A stretch of 64,000 nucleotides of DNA from CBDFKB01 sp965248715 (lineage in GTDB: Bacteria; Pseudomonadota; Alphaproteobacteria; Rhizobiales; Rhizobiaceae), in assembly GCA_965248715.1 (NCBI GenBank), contig CBDFKB010000007.1, positions 124,001 to 188,000 of the forward strand, written 5' to 3'. Position numbers and translations under genes: made by a program. Below the pieces are notes generated by a model, which was given only the letters and a program-made list of their open reading frames with translations, ran no database searches and was not told the DNA's origin. Positions 18,005-27,681 of this stretch are shown piece after piece. The stretch's first letter is position 1, and each line of letters begins with the position of its first letter.

Positions 18005-18110
18005 CTAGCGCTTGTCACGAAACGTTGGAATAGCTTCGGCGCGCTATCTGATTGTTTTGTCGCGTATTCTTGTCCGAAAACCGCTACACACTTTTCGGGA
18101 ATACGCTCTG
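18005..18110 (+). repeat. 106-bp double-hairpin element, divergent copy with compensating changes
   Basis: Same ends (CTAGCGCTTGTCAC, final GCTCTGG) and length, but the second hairpin has GCGTATTC/GAATACGC and CCGAAAA/TTTTCGG where other copies have GCGTGTCA/TGACACGC and CCCAAAA/TTTTGGG. Both arms changed together, so pairing is kept. Confidence 0.85.
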
Positions 18111-18169
18111 GGGATCAATCCCTTGCTGTCTCACCGCCATGGTGCGCAAATTGCAGTATTGAGAATATT

Positions 18170-18964
18170 TTACGTCGTGCGGCTGGAAAGCAAGCCCACC
18201 AGCTTTTTGTGAATGGCTTCATTGCCGGCAATAACCCCGCCACTGGCAATCGGGCTGCCGATCCCGTCCGTGCTCGAAACCAGCCCCCCGGCTTCCCCGA
18301 CAATGATCATACCGGCCGCAATGTCCCAGGGTTTAAGGCCGCGCTCCCAAAACCCGTCATAGCGTCCAGCAGCTACATAGGCGAGATCAAGCGCTGCGGC
18401 TCCAAGTCGGCGGACCCCGGCGGTGCGCTCCGCTATCATGGTCAACTCGCTAGCAAACTGGCCGTGGCCCCTTTTTCCCATATGCGGAACCCCGGTACCG
18501 ATGACGCATTCGCCAAGATCCCTGCGCGCACCGACCCGAATCCGCCGGTCATTCAAATGGGCACCGACACCTAGTTCGGCGGTAAATAATTCGTCCAACA
18601 CCGGATTGTAGACAACGCCGGCCACCATGCGCCCGTCCCGCTCAAGCCCGATCGATACGCAAAATAACGGAATGCCGTGCAGGAAATTGGTAGTCCCGTC
18701 CAACGGGTCAACGATCCAGCGGTGCTGCGGGTCGCTGCCAGGTATTTCGCCGCTTTCTTCCATCAAAAAGCCCCAGTCCGGACGCGCCTTTTCCAGCTGG
18801 TAGCGGATCACCTGTTCGGCCTTGGTATCAGCACTGGTGACGAAATCGCCCGGCCCCTTGATGGAAACCTGCAGGTTCTGCACCTCGCCAAAATCTCGCG
18901 CCAACCCTCGCCCGGCCTTCAACGCCGCCTGGCACATCACATTAAGCAGTGCCGATCGGGCCAT
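18170..18964 (-). CDS. suhB: Inositol-1-monophosphatase family protein (SuhB)
   Basis: 264 residues, the usual length. Metal-binding motifs of the IMPase family are intact: EESG near residue 68, DPLDGTTNF near residue 84, and WDIAAGMIIVGEAGG near residue 213. The enzyme dephosphorylates inositol-1-phosphate or related sugars; in enteric bacteria SuhB also binds the transcription elongation complex. I set ATG 18964 as the start, since the longer frame reads back into efp. It lies 52 bp downstream of efp on the same strand, a conserved alphaproteobacterial order. Confidence 0.9.
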   Translation of the reverse strand: MARSALLNVMCQAALKAGRGLARDFGEVQNLQVSIKGPGDFVTSADTKAEQVIRYQLEKARPDWGFLMEESGEIPGSDPQHRWIVDPLDGTTNFLHGIPLFCVSIGLERDGRMVAGVVYNPVLDELFTAELGVGAHLNDRRIRVGARRDLGECVIGTGVPHMGKRGHGQFASELTMIAERTAGVRRLGAAALDLAYVAAGRYDGFWERGLKPWDIAAGMIIVGEAGGLVSSTDGIGSPIASGGVIAGNEAIHKKLVGLLSSRTT

Positions 18965-19016
18965 GAATTTTGCTTCTTTCTGAAGCCGCCGGCCGTGGCC
19001 TGACGGAACGGTGAAT

Positions 19017-19580
19017 TCAGTCGGCGCGCCGCAGATAAGTAATTTCCGCGGTATCGACGACAATTTTCTCGCCGGACTGGACAAAGGGCGGCACCATTAC
19101 CTTGACGCCATTTACCAGTACAGCCGGTTTGTAGGACGAGGTCGCGGTTTGCCCCTTGACCACCGGATCGGCCTCAGCGATTTCCAGCGTTACCTGGTCC
19201 GGCAACCTGATGCCGATCGGCTTTTCCTCATACAGTTCAACCGTCACCGACATGCCGTCCTGTAGGAAGGCAGAGCGTTCGCCGACAAAATCCTTTTGCA
19301 GTTCAAGCTGCTCGTAGGTTTCGGTATCCATGAAAACCAGGGCATCGCCTTCCGCGTACAGATACTGGAATTTTTTTTGCTCAAGGCGCACCCGTTCCAC
19401 GGTTTCACTGGCGCGAAACCGTTCGTTGAGCTTGGAGCCGTCGAGCAGGTTTCTTAGTTCCACCTGGTTAAACGCACCACCTTTTCCCGGCTTTACTGCA
19501 TGGGTCTTGACCGCGACCCAAAGCGAATTTTTGTGTTCGACCACATTGCCGGGGCGCACTTCATTGCCATTGATCTTCAT
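19017..19580 (-). CDS. efp: Elongation factor P
   Basis: 187 residues with the three-domain EF-P pattern. The modification loop KPGKGGAFNQV has Lys at residue 33, the residue that EpmA/EpmB-type enzymes lysylate. EF-P relieves ribosome stalling at proline runs. Start MKINGNEVRPG is standard. It is in the same transcription unit direction as suhB downstream; 149 bp separate it from the Sel1 gene upstream. Confidence 0.95.
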   Translation of the reverse strand: MKINGNEVRPGNVVEHKNSLWVAVKTHAVKPGKGGAFNQVELRNLLDGSKLNERFRASETVERVRLEQKKFQYLYAEGDALVFMDTETYEQLELQKDFVGERSAFLQDGMSVTVELYEEKPIGIRLPDQVTLEIAEADPVVKGQTATSSYKPAVLVNGVKVMVPPFVQSGEKIVVDTAEITYLRRAD

Positions 19581-19729
19581 GGAATTTTCTCTGATTTGCC
19601 GATCACGACGGCGTATTGCTGCCGCAAATGTCGATGCGGATGCTGATTGGCGGCTTCAACACCACAATTTGCGCCGGCTTGCAACCGGCGAAATCGGCGC
19701 TGGGCGCTACCGTGGCGGCGCTTAGCCCC

Positions 19730-20767
19730 TCAACTCAATGGCCACCGATTGGCTGCGCGCAGTGCAGTTTGGCGTTGTTCTAGTGTCATATCCTGGAAGA
19801 ATTCCTCCAACCAGGGGTCGCCGAGCCCGGCCCGGCTCGCCAGGATATGCCACTTACCGGCCGCGATCGGATCAGCGGCGGTGCCTACCCCCTTGGCAAA
19901 CATATGTGCTAGCCGGTTTTGCCCGATCGCGTTGCCCGAGCGGGCGGAAAGCCTGATCCACGCCAACGCTCCAGCCAGATCGCGGGCATCGCCCGGCAGA
20001 TTTGCCAGCATGATGCCCAGTTCCACTTGCGCAGTGTCGATACCTGCCCGCGCTGCGCGCAGCAACCAATGTCGCGCCTGTTGCGGATCGGCGCTGACAT
20101 TGCCAAGTCCGTTCAAATAATATTGCGAGAGCGCATAATAGGCATCGCTGACGCCGAGTTCGGCCGCCTCGCGATACAACGGCAATGCCTTGGTAAAACC
20201 GCGCAAATTGGGATTATCGCCAACGATCAATTGGGCCAGGTTAAACTTCGCCCGGGCATGGCCGGCGCCCGCCGACTGTTCCAAAAACCGCCGCGCGATG
20301 GCCGGGTCGCTGTCGCTGGTTTTTCCGTCAAGCAACATGGTGGCATAAGCAAATTGCGCCGACCGGTCGCCGCTCACCGCCGCCAACTTGTACCACGATG
20401 CAGCTTCGCGCAGGTCGCGCGAAACCCCAAGGCCGGAGCTATACATTTCCGCAATCAGGGTTTGCGCCGCCGCATCTCCCTTGGCGGCCCGCTCCAGCGC
20501 GTGTTTGAGCGCCGTCAGGTAAAATCCACGCTGAAACGCACCATAGGCGAGATCCACATCTTCTTCAGCCTCGTCATTGGCGCTGCCGCCATAGATGAAA
20601 TTGGCTTCCGGCCCGAACGAGGTCGGCGGCAATAAAATGCGACGCTCGCTTGGCAACAACCCGGCTCCGCCGATCTGAGCCGCGCTCTCATCGGCGGCCA
20701 ACAAGGCGCAGGCCAATATCAGGCAAAGGGATTTCAAAGGCCGGTTTGCCATCTGGTCGCCCGTCAC
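19730..20767 (-). CDS. Sel1-repeat (TPR-like) exported protein
   Basis: 345 residues from GTG 20767; ATG 20752 is a likely alternative start. A signal peptide (LCLILACALLAADESAAQ) is followed by five or six Sel1 repeats, recognisable as AAQTLIAEMYSSGLGVSRD, SAQFAYATMLLDGK, HARAKFNLAQLIVGDNP, DAYYALSQYYLNGLG and IGQNRLAHMFAKGVG. Sel1 proteins are scaffolds, often in the envelope. The gene starts 3 bp after the stop of the ThiE-like gene, so the two are co-transcribed. Specific role unknown. Confidence 0.8.
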   Translation of the reverse strand: MTGDQMANRPLKSLCLILACALLAADESAAQIGGAGLLPSERRILLPPTSFGPEANFIYGGSANDEAEEDVDLAYGAFQRGFYLTALKHALERAAKGDAAAQTLIAEMYSSGLGVSRDLREAASWYKLAAVSGDRSAQFAYATMLLDGKTSDSDPAIARRFLEQSAGAGHARAKFNLAQLIVGDNPNLRGFTKALPLYREAAELGVSDAYYALSQYYLNGLGNVSADPQQARHWLLRAARAGIDTAQVELGIMLANLPGDARDLAGALAWIRLSARSGNAIGQNRLAHMFAKGVGTAADPIAAGKWHILASRAGLGDPWLEEFFQDMTLEQRQTALRAANRWPLS

Positions 20768-20770
20768 AGA

Positions 20771-21418
20771 TCAGTTAAAACGCGGCGCATGGGCATCAAG
20801 CAGGCGATTTGCCTCGCCAACCAATTGGCCTGGCGCCCTTTCGTCATCGAACACCGCCCGGCCCAGGGCAACGAATTCCGCGCCGTGGGCGGCCGCCTCC
20901 ACCACATTGCCGATCTCATTTCCGCCCATGACCGCACACGGTATCTCCATCAATTGCGACCACCATTGCGCTAGGTCGAGGTTTTTTGGATGGGCGACAG
21001 GGTGGGTATCGCCGCCAAGCGAGCCGAATAAGATGAAATCGGCTCCCAAATCCCCTGCTTCCAGCGCCTTGTGCCTGGATCGGGGATTGGCAAACCCTAC
21101 CATTTTATGTGGCAAAAACCGGGCGCAGGCCACATCTAGCCGCGCAAGATCGCCGCTGATCACAACCCCATCCGCGTCCAGGCGCTCGGTTAAAGCCAAA
21201 TCTTCGGCCAGCATTATCGGCACATCGTGGGTGTGACAGGCGCGCACCAATTCTTCCAATTGCGATTGTTGATAACCGTCGGGCGAAGCAACGATTAACG
21301 CGGCCATGTCACCGCCGGCCAGGACATCGGTGATTCGTTTTACCAAGTCGGGTTGATTTTCCTGCGCTGTCACAACCAGCAACAACCGGCACCGATCGAC
21401 TTCTGATTGAATTGTCAT
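20771..21418 (-). CDS. Thiamine phosphate synthase family protein (ThiE/TenI-like)
   Basis: 215 residues from ATG 21418; a longer TTG-started frame from 21460 is less likely. A TIM-barrel of the ThiE family: VVISGDLARLDVACAR, then the phosphate-contact strand ADFILFGSLGGDTHP, and MGGNEIGNVVEAAAHG near the C-terminus. The loop that in classical ThiE reads GPVFPTxTK is FGSLGGDTHP here, so catalysis is uncertain and the symbol is withheld. Not part of a thiamine operon; it is followed by the Sel1 gene. Confidence 0.7.
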   Translation of the reverse strand: MTIQSEVDRCRLLLVVTAQENQPDLVKRITDVLAGGDMAALIVASPDGYQQSQLEELVRACHTHDVPIMLAEDLALTERLDADGVVISGDLARLDVACARFLPHKMVGFANPRSRHKALEAGDLGADFILFGSLGGDTHPVAHPKNLDLAQWWSQLMEIPCAVMGGNEIGNVVEAAAHGAEFVALGRAVFDDERAPGQLVGEANRLLDAHAPRFN

Positions 21419-21713
21419 TTGTCGGACCGTTTGCCGCCTAGATTGATCGCACAGGGTCAAGCCCAGCTTGCTTCATACAATTTTGCTGAACAAAATGGAA
21501 ACCAGCCATGAAAAGTCGATGCTATGGGATTTGGCACATTTTTCGGACAATACCGGTGGTGCGCCAGACCCGGTTTGGGTTAACGGCCGGTGTTGCCCAA
21601 ATTGCCGCTGAATTTCCCTAAAGCCTTGGCAGCTATCATGTTTCCGGCATCCGACCAACGATCCAGCGACCGGTTCCAACACCACCAGATGATCAATACG
21701 AGCGGCTGGCCGC

Positions 21714-21890
21714 CTAGGCCTCTTCTTCTTGCATGAGTTCAGCGATCTTGTCTTTGATCCGCAGTTTTTCGCGTTTCAGTTGTACGATTTCGCTGTCATC
21801 GGCACTCGGATGATTGAGGACCTCATCAAGTGCGGCCTCCAGTTCACCGTGCCGCGTTTCCAGTTGGCGAATGTGCGATGCAATAGCCAT
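21714..21890 (-). CDS. YdcH family (DUF465) small coiled-coil protein
   Basis: 58 residues, MAIASHIRQLETRHGELEAA at the start and LKREKLRIKDKIAELMQEEE at the end: the two-helix DUF465 pattern with the KREKLxIKDKI core. The function of this family is unknown. A second DUF465 gene lies divergently 183 bp away, followed by purE; this arrangement is conserved in Alphaproteobacteria. Confidence 0.85.
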   Translation of the reverse strand: MAIASHIRQLETRHGELEAALDEVLNHPSADDSEIVQLKREKLRIKDKIAELMQEEEA

Positions 21891-22072
21891 TTGTCATTCT
21901 CCGCCGTTTTCGGTTACGTTTAGTTTTACCCGACAGGTCCGCCAGCAGGGAGTTTAGCAATCGATTGCGGTACTCGCGAGCAGTTTGCGGCAAGTATCGA
22001 TTTATCCACAAGGCCAATTTCTCCGTCGATGGCGGAGCGAGCGGCTGATGTAACAAAAACCAATGGAGCGAA

Positions 22073-22276
22073 ATGGACGAACAGGAACAGGCAGATGTTC
22101 GCGTCAGGATGGCAAAGCTGGTGCTCGAACATGAGGATTATGCGCATGCGATCGCCGCGCTGGAAGCAATCGGCACCGAAACCTTGAGGCTACAGCGGTT
22201 CAAGAAAAAGAAATTGGCGATAAAAGACGAGATCGCCTGCCTTAACCGGGAACTAACACCGGACATCATTGCGTAA
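22073..22276 (+). CDS. YdcH family (DUF465) small coiled-coil protein, second copy
   Basis: 67 residues, with the DUF465 core RLQRFKKKKLAIKDEIACL near the C-terminus. Divergent from the first copy and upstream of purE. Short, charged, with no membrane segment. A GGAGCG ribosome site lies 9-14 bp upstream of ATG 22073. Confidence 0.83.
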   Translation: MDEQEQADVRVRMAKLVLEHEDYAHAIAALEAIGTETLRLQRFKKKKLAIKDEIACLNRELTPDIIA

Positions 22277-22423
22277 AATCGATGACGGATCCGATAATTA
22301 GATAGTTTATGCGGCAAATGCCTCGCTGTGACGCTTGCGCGCGCTAGCCATTTTATGTAATTGCGCCATCTTTCAACGTCGCAACAACTATGATTGTCAA
22401 CAGGGCCCAGGCTGTATTTACCC

Positions 22424-22933
22424 ATGAATCGGACTGAAACAACAGATAAGGTGGAAGTCTCGGTGGTCATGGGAAGCCAGTCCGACTGGCAGACCATGCG
22501 TCACACGGCGGCACTTCTCGAAGAACTCAATATTACCCACGAAACGCTGATTGTGTCGGCACACCGCACCCCGGAACGCTTGTTTCAATTTGCCTGTGGC
22601 GCCCGCGACAATGGCATCAAGGTGATCATTGCCGGTGCTGGCGGCGCAGCCCATCTGCCCGGCATGATCGCATCGATGACCACGCTGCCGGTTCTTGGGG
22701 TTCCGGTCGAGGTTGGCGCACTAGGCGGCCGCGACGCCCTTTTGTCGATGGTGCAAATGCCGGCCGGGGTGCCGGTCGGCACCTTGGCAATTGGTAAGCC
22801 CGGTGCACGCAACGCAGCACTGTTGGCGGCTTCGGTGCTATCGCTTAGCGATAGCACGATCGCCGAGGCGTTGCATATCTGGCGGTCGGCGCAAACCGAC
22901 GCGGTCAGCGAGCGGCCGGTACGCGATGGCTGA
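22424..22933 (+). CDS. purE: N5-carboxyaminoimidazole ribonucleotide mutase PurE
   Basis: 169 residues from ATG 22424. Class I PurE motifs: VVMGSQSDWQTM near residue 13, VSAHRTPERLFQFA, and AGAGGAAHLPGMIASMTTLPVLGVPVE; the SMVQMPAGVPVGTLAIG loop follows. The enzyme converts N5-CAIR to CAIR in purine synthesis. The 3' end overlaps purK by 8 bp, so the two steps are translated together. Confidence 0.95.
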   Translation: MNRTETTDKVEVSVVMGSQSDWQTMRHTAALLEELNITHETLIVSAHRTPERLFQFACGARDNGIKVIIAGAGGAAHLPGMIASMTTLPVLGVPVEVGALGGRDALLSMVQMPAGVPVGTLAIGKPGARNAALLAASVLSLSDSTIAEALHIWRSAQTDAVSERPVRDG

Positions 22934-24029
22934 TCAACGCCCGCTCAAACCGGGCAATTTGATCGGCATCGTCGGTGGCGGACAGCTTGCCCGCATGCTG
23001 GCGATGGCGGCGGCCAAGCTCGGTTACTGCACCGCGGTGCTTGATCCAGATGCTTTGTGTCCGGCTGGCCAGGTCAGCGGCAGCCTGATAACCGCTACTT
23101 ATGACGATCACGCGGCGCTGGAAAAACTGGCGAAGATTTGCGCGGTTGTTACCTATGAATTTGAAAACGTGCCCGACCATGCGATGACGCTGTTGAGCGA
23201 GCAGGTTGCGGTGGCGCCTTCGCCACACGCACTTGCGGTTTCCCGGGACCGGATGAGGGAAAAAGCCTTTTTTAACCATGCTGGTATTGCCACGGTCAAT
23301 TATCGTGCGGTCGACGGGCCAGCCGACCTTGAAAGTGCCTTGCAGTCAGCGGCGCCAGCGGCATTTCTAAAAACCCGGTTCCTTGGCTATGATGGCAAGG
23401 GGCAAGTTGCGATCACCGCGACCAAAGACCCCGATCCCGGCACGGTTAACGCTTGCCGCCTTTTGCTGGCCAATCAGCCCTGTATCCTCGAAGAGGCCTG
23501 CGATTTCGCTTGCGAAATATCGATCATCGCCGCCCGAGGACACGATGGCGTAAAGCGTGCCTTTGATCCTTCGCTCAACACCCATCGCGGCGGCGTGCTT
23601 TCTTGCCTGGTAGTGCCGTGCGGCATCGACGCTGATTTATGCGACCGTGCCCGCGAGATCGCTTTCACCATTCTCGACCAACTTGAATATATAGGCGTGA
23701 TTGGGGTCGAGTTTTTCGTTGGCCGGGATGGTCAATTGTTAGTCAACGAGATAGCGCCGCGGGTGCACAATTCCGGTCATTGGACCGAGGCCGCCTGCAC
23801 GATCAGTCAGTTCGAACAACATGTGCGCGCGATTTGCGGCCTTGCACTTGGTGATACCAACCGACACAGCGATTGCGAAATGCACAATCTGCTCGGGGAT
23901 GAAATTGACCGAATTGCGCAACTGACCACCGAGCCAGACCTGCTGATCCACCATTACGGCAAGAAAGACCCCCGGCCAGGGCGTAAAATGGGGCATTATA
24001 CTAGGCTTTTTCCGCTAAAGCCCCATTGA
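22926..24029 (+). CDS. purK: N5-carboxyaminoimidazole ribonucleotide synthase PurK
   Basis: 367 residues. ATP-grasp enzyme: IGIVGGGQLARMLAMAA at residue 13, the Lys in FLKTRFLGYDGKGQV, and the metal/catalytic segment NEIAPRVHNSGHWT. It makes N5-CAIR from AIR, ATP and bicarbonate for PurE. The true start is ATG 22926, inside the end of purE; upstream in-frame sequence only reads back through purE. Confidence 0.95.
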   Translation: MADQRPLKPGNLIGIVGGGQLARMLAMAAAKLGYCTAVLDPDALCPAGQVSGSLITATYDDHAALEKLAKICAVVTYEFENVPDHAMTLLSEQVAVAPSPHALAVSRDRMREKAFFNHAGIATVNYRAVDGPADLESALQSAAPAAFLKTRFLGYDGKGQVAITATKDPDPGTVNACRLLLANQPCILEEACDFACEISIIAARGHDGVKRAFDPSLNTHRGGVLSCLVVPCGIDADLCDRAREIAFTILDQLEYIGVIGVEFFVGRDGQLLVNEIAPRVHNSGHWTEAACTISQFEQHVRAICGLALGDTNRHSDCEMHNLLGDEIDRIAQLTTEPDLLIHHYGKKDPRPGRKMGHYTRLFPLKPH

Positions 24030-24192
24030 TGAATTCGTAGCCATTGCGATGGGCTATGGACAATAGGCCAAGGGTTTGTTAGATGGCTGGGTAGCCTGCA
24101 TGGGTATTCTCTTGCGGGGGAGTGTGTTTTTTTCTCCGCAATAAACCATGAATTTGCTGTTCACCACAGCCTCCAAAGGAACGGAATAGAAC

Positions 24193-24417
24193 GTGCAAGT
24201 ACTCGTTCGAGACAATAATGTTGACCAGGCCCTGCGCGCTCTAAAGAAAAAGCTGCAGCGCGAGGGCGTTTTCCGCGAAATGAAATTGCGGAATTTTTAC
24301 GAAAAGCCTTCGGAAAAACGCGCCCGCGAGAAGGCCGAGGCTATTCGCCGCGCCCGCAAATTGGCGCGCAAAAAAGCACAACGCGAAGGCTTGATCCCAA
24401 TGAAGGGAAAACGCTGA
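24193..24417 (+). CDS. rpsU: 30S ribosomal protein S21
   Basis: 74 residues, starting at GTG 24193 with the ribosome site AAAGGAACGGA ahead of it. The sequence MQVLVRDNNVDQALRALKKK and the basic tail RKLARKKAQREGLIP are standard alphaproteobacterial S21. Position after purEK is conserved in the class. Confidence 0.95.
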   Translation: MQVLVRDNNVDQALRALKKKLQREGVFREMKLRNFYEKPSEKRAREKAEAIRRARKLARKKAQREGLIPMKGKR

Positions 24418-24501
24418 GCTTTCAGCCGCTGCCGCTTTGTCGCCTTTATTGCCGCTACAGCCTATGGGCAACAAATTGAACCAAGCGGTGACAATCACAA
24501 C

Positions 24502-25335
24502 ATGAGACCAGCACGCAGTAGATTGCTTTTGGCGGGTACGGTTTCCACCCTAACCGCGCTTACTGTGCTTGTTGGTTGTCAGACCGCCAATGTGGCCGAC
24601 GCGGTTTCCATCGACCCGGCCCAGGGTTCTAAGACCAACATCTCTTCATTGACCTCGGTCATCGAAAAAAATCCCAACAGCCCGGAAGCATATAATGTGC
24701 GCGGCACCGCCTACGGCCAGTCCGGGCGCAACCGCCAGGCTCTGGAAGATTTCAACCGCGCGATTCAGCTAAACCCCCGCTTTTATCAGGCCTATGCCAA
24801 CCGTGCGCTGATCCATCGCGCGACCGGCCAACTGACCAACGCGGTTACAGATTATACCAGGGCGCTAAAGATCAATCCGCAATACGACGTCGCCTATATC
24901 GGACGCGGTAATGTCTACCGGCTAAACGGCCAAAACAAACAAGCACTAAAGGATTATCAGCGGGCAATCGAGCTAGGCAGCACCAACCCGCGTGCCTATC
25001 ACGCCCGTGGCCTGATCCGCCAGACCATGGGCCAGCACCAATCAGCGATCGAGGATTTCACCACCGCGATCTCGTTGGCGATCAATTCTCCGGAACCCTA
25101 TAACGGGCGCGGCTTGTCCTTTCTGGCGCTTGGCAACACTGAAAACGCATTGAAGGATTTCAACCACGCGCTGAACCTCGACAAGAAATTCGCCGAAGCT
25201 TGGGCCAACCAGGCGCTGGTCTACGAGCAACGTGGTGAAAAAAAGCGGGCGTTTAAATCCTATGCCCGCGCCAAGGCGCTCGATCCCAGCTACGAACCGG
25301 CGGTGCAGGGCATGCGCAGAACCGCAGGCAGTTGA
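24502..25335 (+). CDS. TPR-repeat lipoprotein (NlpI-like)
   Basis: 277 residues. A lipobox (LTVLVGC, Cys at residue 26) predicts a lipid-anchored envelope protein. The rest is about six tandem TPR units, e.g. AYNVRGTAYGQSGRNRQAL, AYANRALIHRATGQLTNAV, AYIGRGNVYRLNGQNKQAL and PYNGRGLSFLALGNTENAL. TPR lipoproteins serve as adaptors for envelope enzymes; partner unknown. The gene follows rpsU by 84 bp. Confidence 0.85.
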   Translation: MRPARSRLLLAGTVSTLTALTVLVGCQTANVADAVSIDPAQGSKTNISSLTSVIEKNPNSPEAYNVRGTAYGQSGRNRQALEDFNRAIQLNPRFYQAYANRALIHRATGQLTNAVTDYTRALKINPQYDVAYIGRGNVYRLNGQNKQALKDYQRAIELGSTNPRAYHARGLIRQTMGQHQSAIEDFTTAISLAINSPEPYNGRGLSFLALGNTENALKDFNHALNLDKKFAEAWANQALVYEQRGEKKRAFKSYARAKALDPSYEPAVQGMRRTAGS

Positions 25336-25536
25336 GCGGCGGCACGGGTCAGTTCCGATACGATATAATAGTGCGTAGGAGCAATTTGGGCATCATTCCG
25401 GTTTATGTGGTCACACCTACGACCCGATGTTGATAGGGGCGTGGCGCGTTGGCGGATCAAATGGGCCCAGCAGCCTGTGGACAATTAGAGCAAATTGGCG
25501 CTGGCGTAATTGAAGCTTCCTGATATTCAACAACCC

Positions 25537-26418
25537 TTAGTTTTCTTGGTTTTTTCGCAAAACATCCGATAGCCGCCGGTTTGCCGAACCAGGCCGTAAC
25601 GGTATTTGTTGGCTTTCGTGCGGTGCCCATCCGGTAAGCATGGCAAATGCGAAGGTAGCGGCGAAGCGGCCGTCATCGCGGCGATAATCTTGCCGGTAAA
25701 ATTCAAATGCGCGCTCAAACAAATGTCTGGAGAACCGTGCCCGACGCGGCCGGTTTAAGCAACAGGTGGCGCCCATCGCCCGCAAATCCGCAACCAGGCC
25801 GCGCGGGTCGCGGTAGCTGACATTGACGGTCTCAAGATCGGCAACCGGCAAGGCGAACCCGGCCCGCTGTAGCAATGCTCCCGCCTGACGGATTTCGATA
25901 AATGGATCGACGCGAGCCATCACGCTATCGCCGAGCCCGGCTTCGGCGCTGATCAGGCTTTGCCGCAACTCAGCCAGCGTGCCGGTTGCCGGCATTGCGG
26001 CCAAAAACAAACCGTCCGGCTGTAGCACCCGTTGGACTTCAGCCAGCATGCCCAACAAATCATTGCTCCAGTGAAGCGCAAAAGGGATTACGATCAAATC
26101 AGCGCTGGCCGATGCCAGAGGCAATCGATCACGCTGGCCGGCCATGATCACTCGTTCGCCGACAACAAATGGCGGTTCGATGCGCCGCAGCGAGGCAATA
26201 TTGCCGGCTGCGCGCAACAAATCATCAGCGCCCGGCGCCAACCCGTGGACCAGGTAGGCGTTTTCAAAAGTGCGGTTGGTGACCCCTACCCGGTCTCGTA
26301 ATTCGTCAAGCAAATGTTCGACTAGAAACCCTGCATTGGGATCGGCCCGTGCCAAGGCATGAACTTGGCGCAATTCCACCAGCCGGTTGTCAAATATCGC
26401 GCGATCCTGGTTGGTCAT
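25537..26418 (-). CDS. SAM-dependent methyltransferase (NDUFAF5/BioC-like)
   Basis: 293 residues from ATG 26418 (a start at 26442 is possible). The opening IFDNRLVELRQVHALA and the middle FALHWSNDLLGMLAEVQRVLQPDGLFLAAMPA are typical of the arginine-hydroxylase/methyltransferase family related to NDUFAF5 and BioC. The motif I region is atypical (ENAYLVHGLAPGADDLLRAA in place of a GxGxG run), so the SAM site is diverged. Divergent from comF, as in many Alphaproteobacteria. Confidence 0.78.
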   Translation of the reverse strand: MTNQDRAIFDNRLVELRQVHALARADPNAGFLVEHLLDELRDRVGVTNRTFENAYLVHGLAPGADDLLRAAGNIASLRRIEPPFVVGERVIMAGQRDRLPLASASADLIVIPFALHWSNDLLGMLAEVQRVLQPDGLFLAAMPATGTLAELRQSLISAEAGLGDSVMARVDPFIEIRQAGALLQRAGFALPVADLETVNVSYRDPRGLVADLRAMGATCCLNRPRRARFSRHLFERAFEFYRQDYRRDDGRFAATFAFAMLTGWAPHESQQIPLRPGSANRRLSDVLRKNQEN

Positions 26419-26553
26419 GTTAACTAGGTTTCCGGTCGGCAAAATTGGCGGAGATTAGAATTTCGTCGTAATGGAACTGTGCGGCGCTTCCCCACCGTGC
26501 CGTTAGGCGATATTCTATCAACCAATTGTAGTGGCTACGAGCCCTGAAAGCGA

Positions 26554-27318
26554 ATGGCGGAACCGGCGAGACAAGCACTAATCACACGGCCGATTGGCGG
26601 TTTATTGCGCATCGCCACGGCAATGGCGACGATTGTGGTACCGGCCGGCTGCATTGGTTGCAACCGGCCTGCTGCCGCGTCCGGCGGATTATGCGCCGCG
26701 TGCTGGCACCAATTGCGGTTAATCGAGAAACCCTATTGCCGGGTGTTGGGCAGCCCATTTGCGGTGGACATAGGCGATGAAATCCTGTGTGCCGGGGCAA
26801 TTGCCGAGCCGCCGGTTTTCGAGCGCCTGCGGGCGGTGGCGATCTATCAAGACCTTGCGGTGCGGTTGGTCAGTGATCTAAAATTTGCCGACCGCACGGA
26901 CTTGGCGCCATGGCTGGCGCGGTGGATGATCCGTGCCGGTGCCGAACTGGTTAATGACTGTGATGTGGTAGTCCCGGTCCCTTTGCATCGGTCCCGGTTG
27001 TTGCTGCGCCGGTTTAACCAATCGGCTGAACTTGCCAGAGCAATTGCCCGGCAGGCCAAAGTAAAATTTGCGCCGCAATATCTTACCCGAACCCGACGCA
27101 CCCGTCGTCAGATCGGTCTCGGCGCGAACGAAAGAAGACGCAACCTGGCCGGCGCATTTTGTGTAGCCGATGGCGAAAAAGCCAATGTTGCCGGTAAGCG
27201 GGTGTTATTAATTGATGATGTTTATACTACTGGCGCTACCGCTTCGGCGGCGACCCGAGCCATGCTGCGCGCGGGTGCGGCGGCGGTCGATGTTGTGGTG
27301 TTTGCCAAAGTTGCATGA
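26554..27318 (+). CDS. comF: ComF family phosphoribosyltransferase-like protein
   Basis: 254 residues. N-terminal zinc-type cysteines (CIGCNRPAAASGGLCAACW, residues 33-51) precede a PRTase domain with the PRPP loop VLLIDDVYTTGATASAATR. In competent bacteria ComF helps DNA uptake; in Alphaproteobacteria its role is unproven. First gene of a comF-grxC-nitrilase-DUF1178 series that looks like one operon. Confidence 0.88.
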   Translation: MAEPARQALITRPIGGLLRIATAMATIVVPAGCIGCNRPAAASGGLCAACWHQLRLIEKPYCRVLGSPFAVDIGDEILCAGAIAEPPVFERLRAVAIYQDLAVRLVSDLKFADRTDLAPWLARWMIRAGAELVNDCDVVVPVPLHRSRLLLRRFNQSAELARAIARQAKVKFAPQYLTRTRRTRRQIGLGANERRRNLAGAFCVADGEKANVAGKRVLLIDDVYTTGATASAATRAMLRAGAAAVDVVVFAKVA

Positions 27319-27375
27319 TAGCGAATGCGCGTCCATAAATTGGCATCATTCAGCGTTAGGAAGATGAAATTACTC

Positions 27376-27666
27376 ATGAGCAATGTTACGATCTATACCC
27401 GAAAGCTGTGCGGCTATTGTTCGGCCGCTAAGTCCCTGCTTGGCCGCAAGGGCGTGGGCTTCCGTGAATTCGACGGCACGTTTAATAGTGATATCAGGGC
27501 GGAAATGGCTGCACGCTCGAATGGCGCCAGAACTTTTCCGCAGATTTTCATCGGTGAGACACATGTTGGTGGTTGTGATGAACTGTACGCCCTTGATCGT
27601 GCTGGGCGGCTCGACGCGCTGCTTGCTGCCGTGGCCGGACCCAATTGCCGACCGCAATCGGTTTAG
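27376..27666 (+). CDS. grxC: Glutaredoxin 3 (class I)
   Basis: 96 residues from ATG 27376 (an alternative ATG lies at 27364). The active site is CGYC (residues 12-15) where CPYC is typical, followed by the ARTFPQIFIGETHVGGCDEL glutathione-binding segment. A thiol-disulfide reductase using glutathione. 16 bp upstream of the nitrilase gene. Confidence 0.9.
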   Translation: MSNVTIYTRKLCGYCSAAKSLLGRKGVGFREFDGTFNSDIRAEMAARSNGARTFPQIFIGETHVGGCDELYALDRAGRLDALLAAVAGPNCRPQSV

Positions 27667-27681
27667 ACGGAAGCTAGGTCG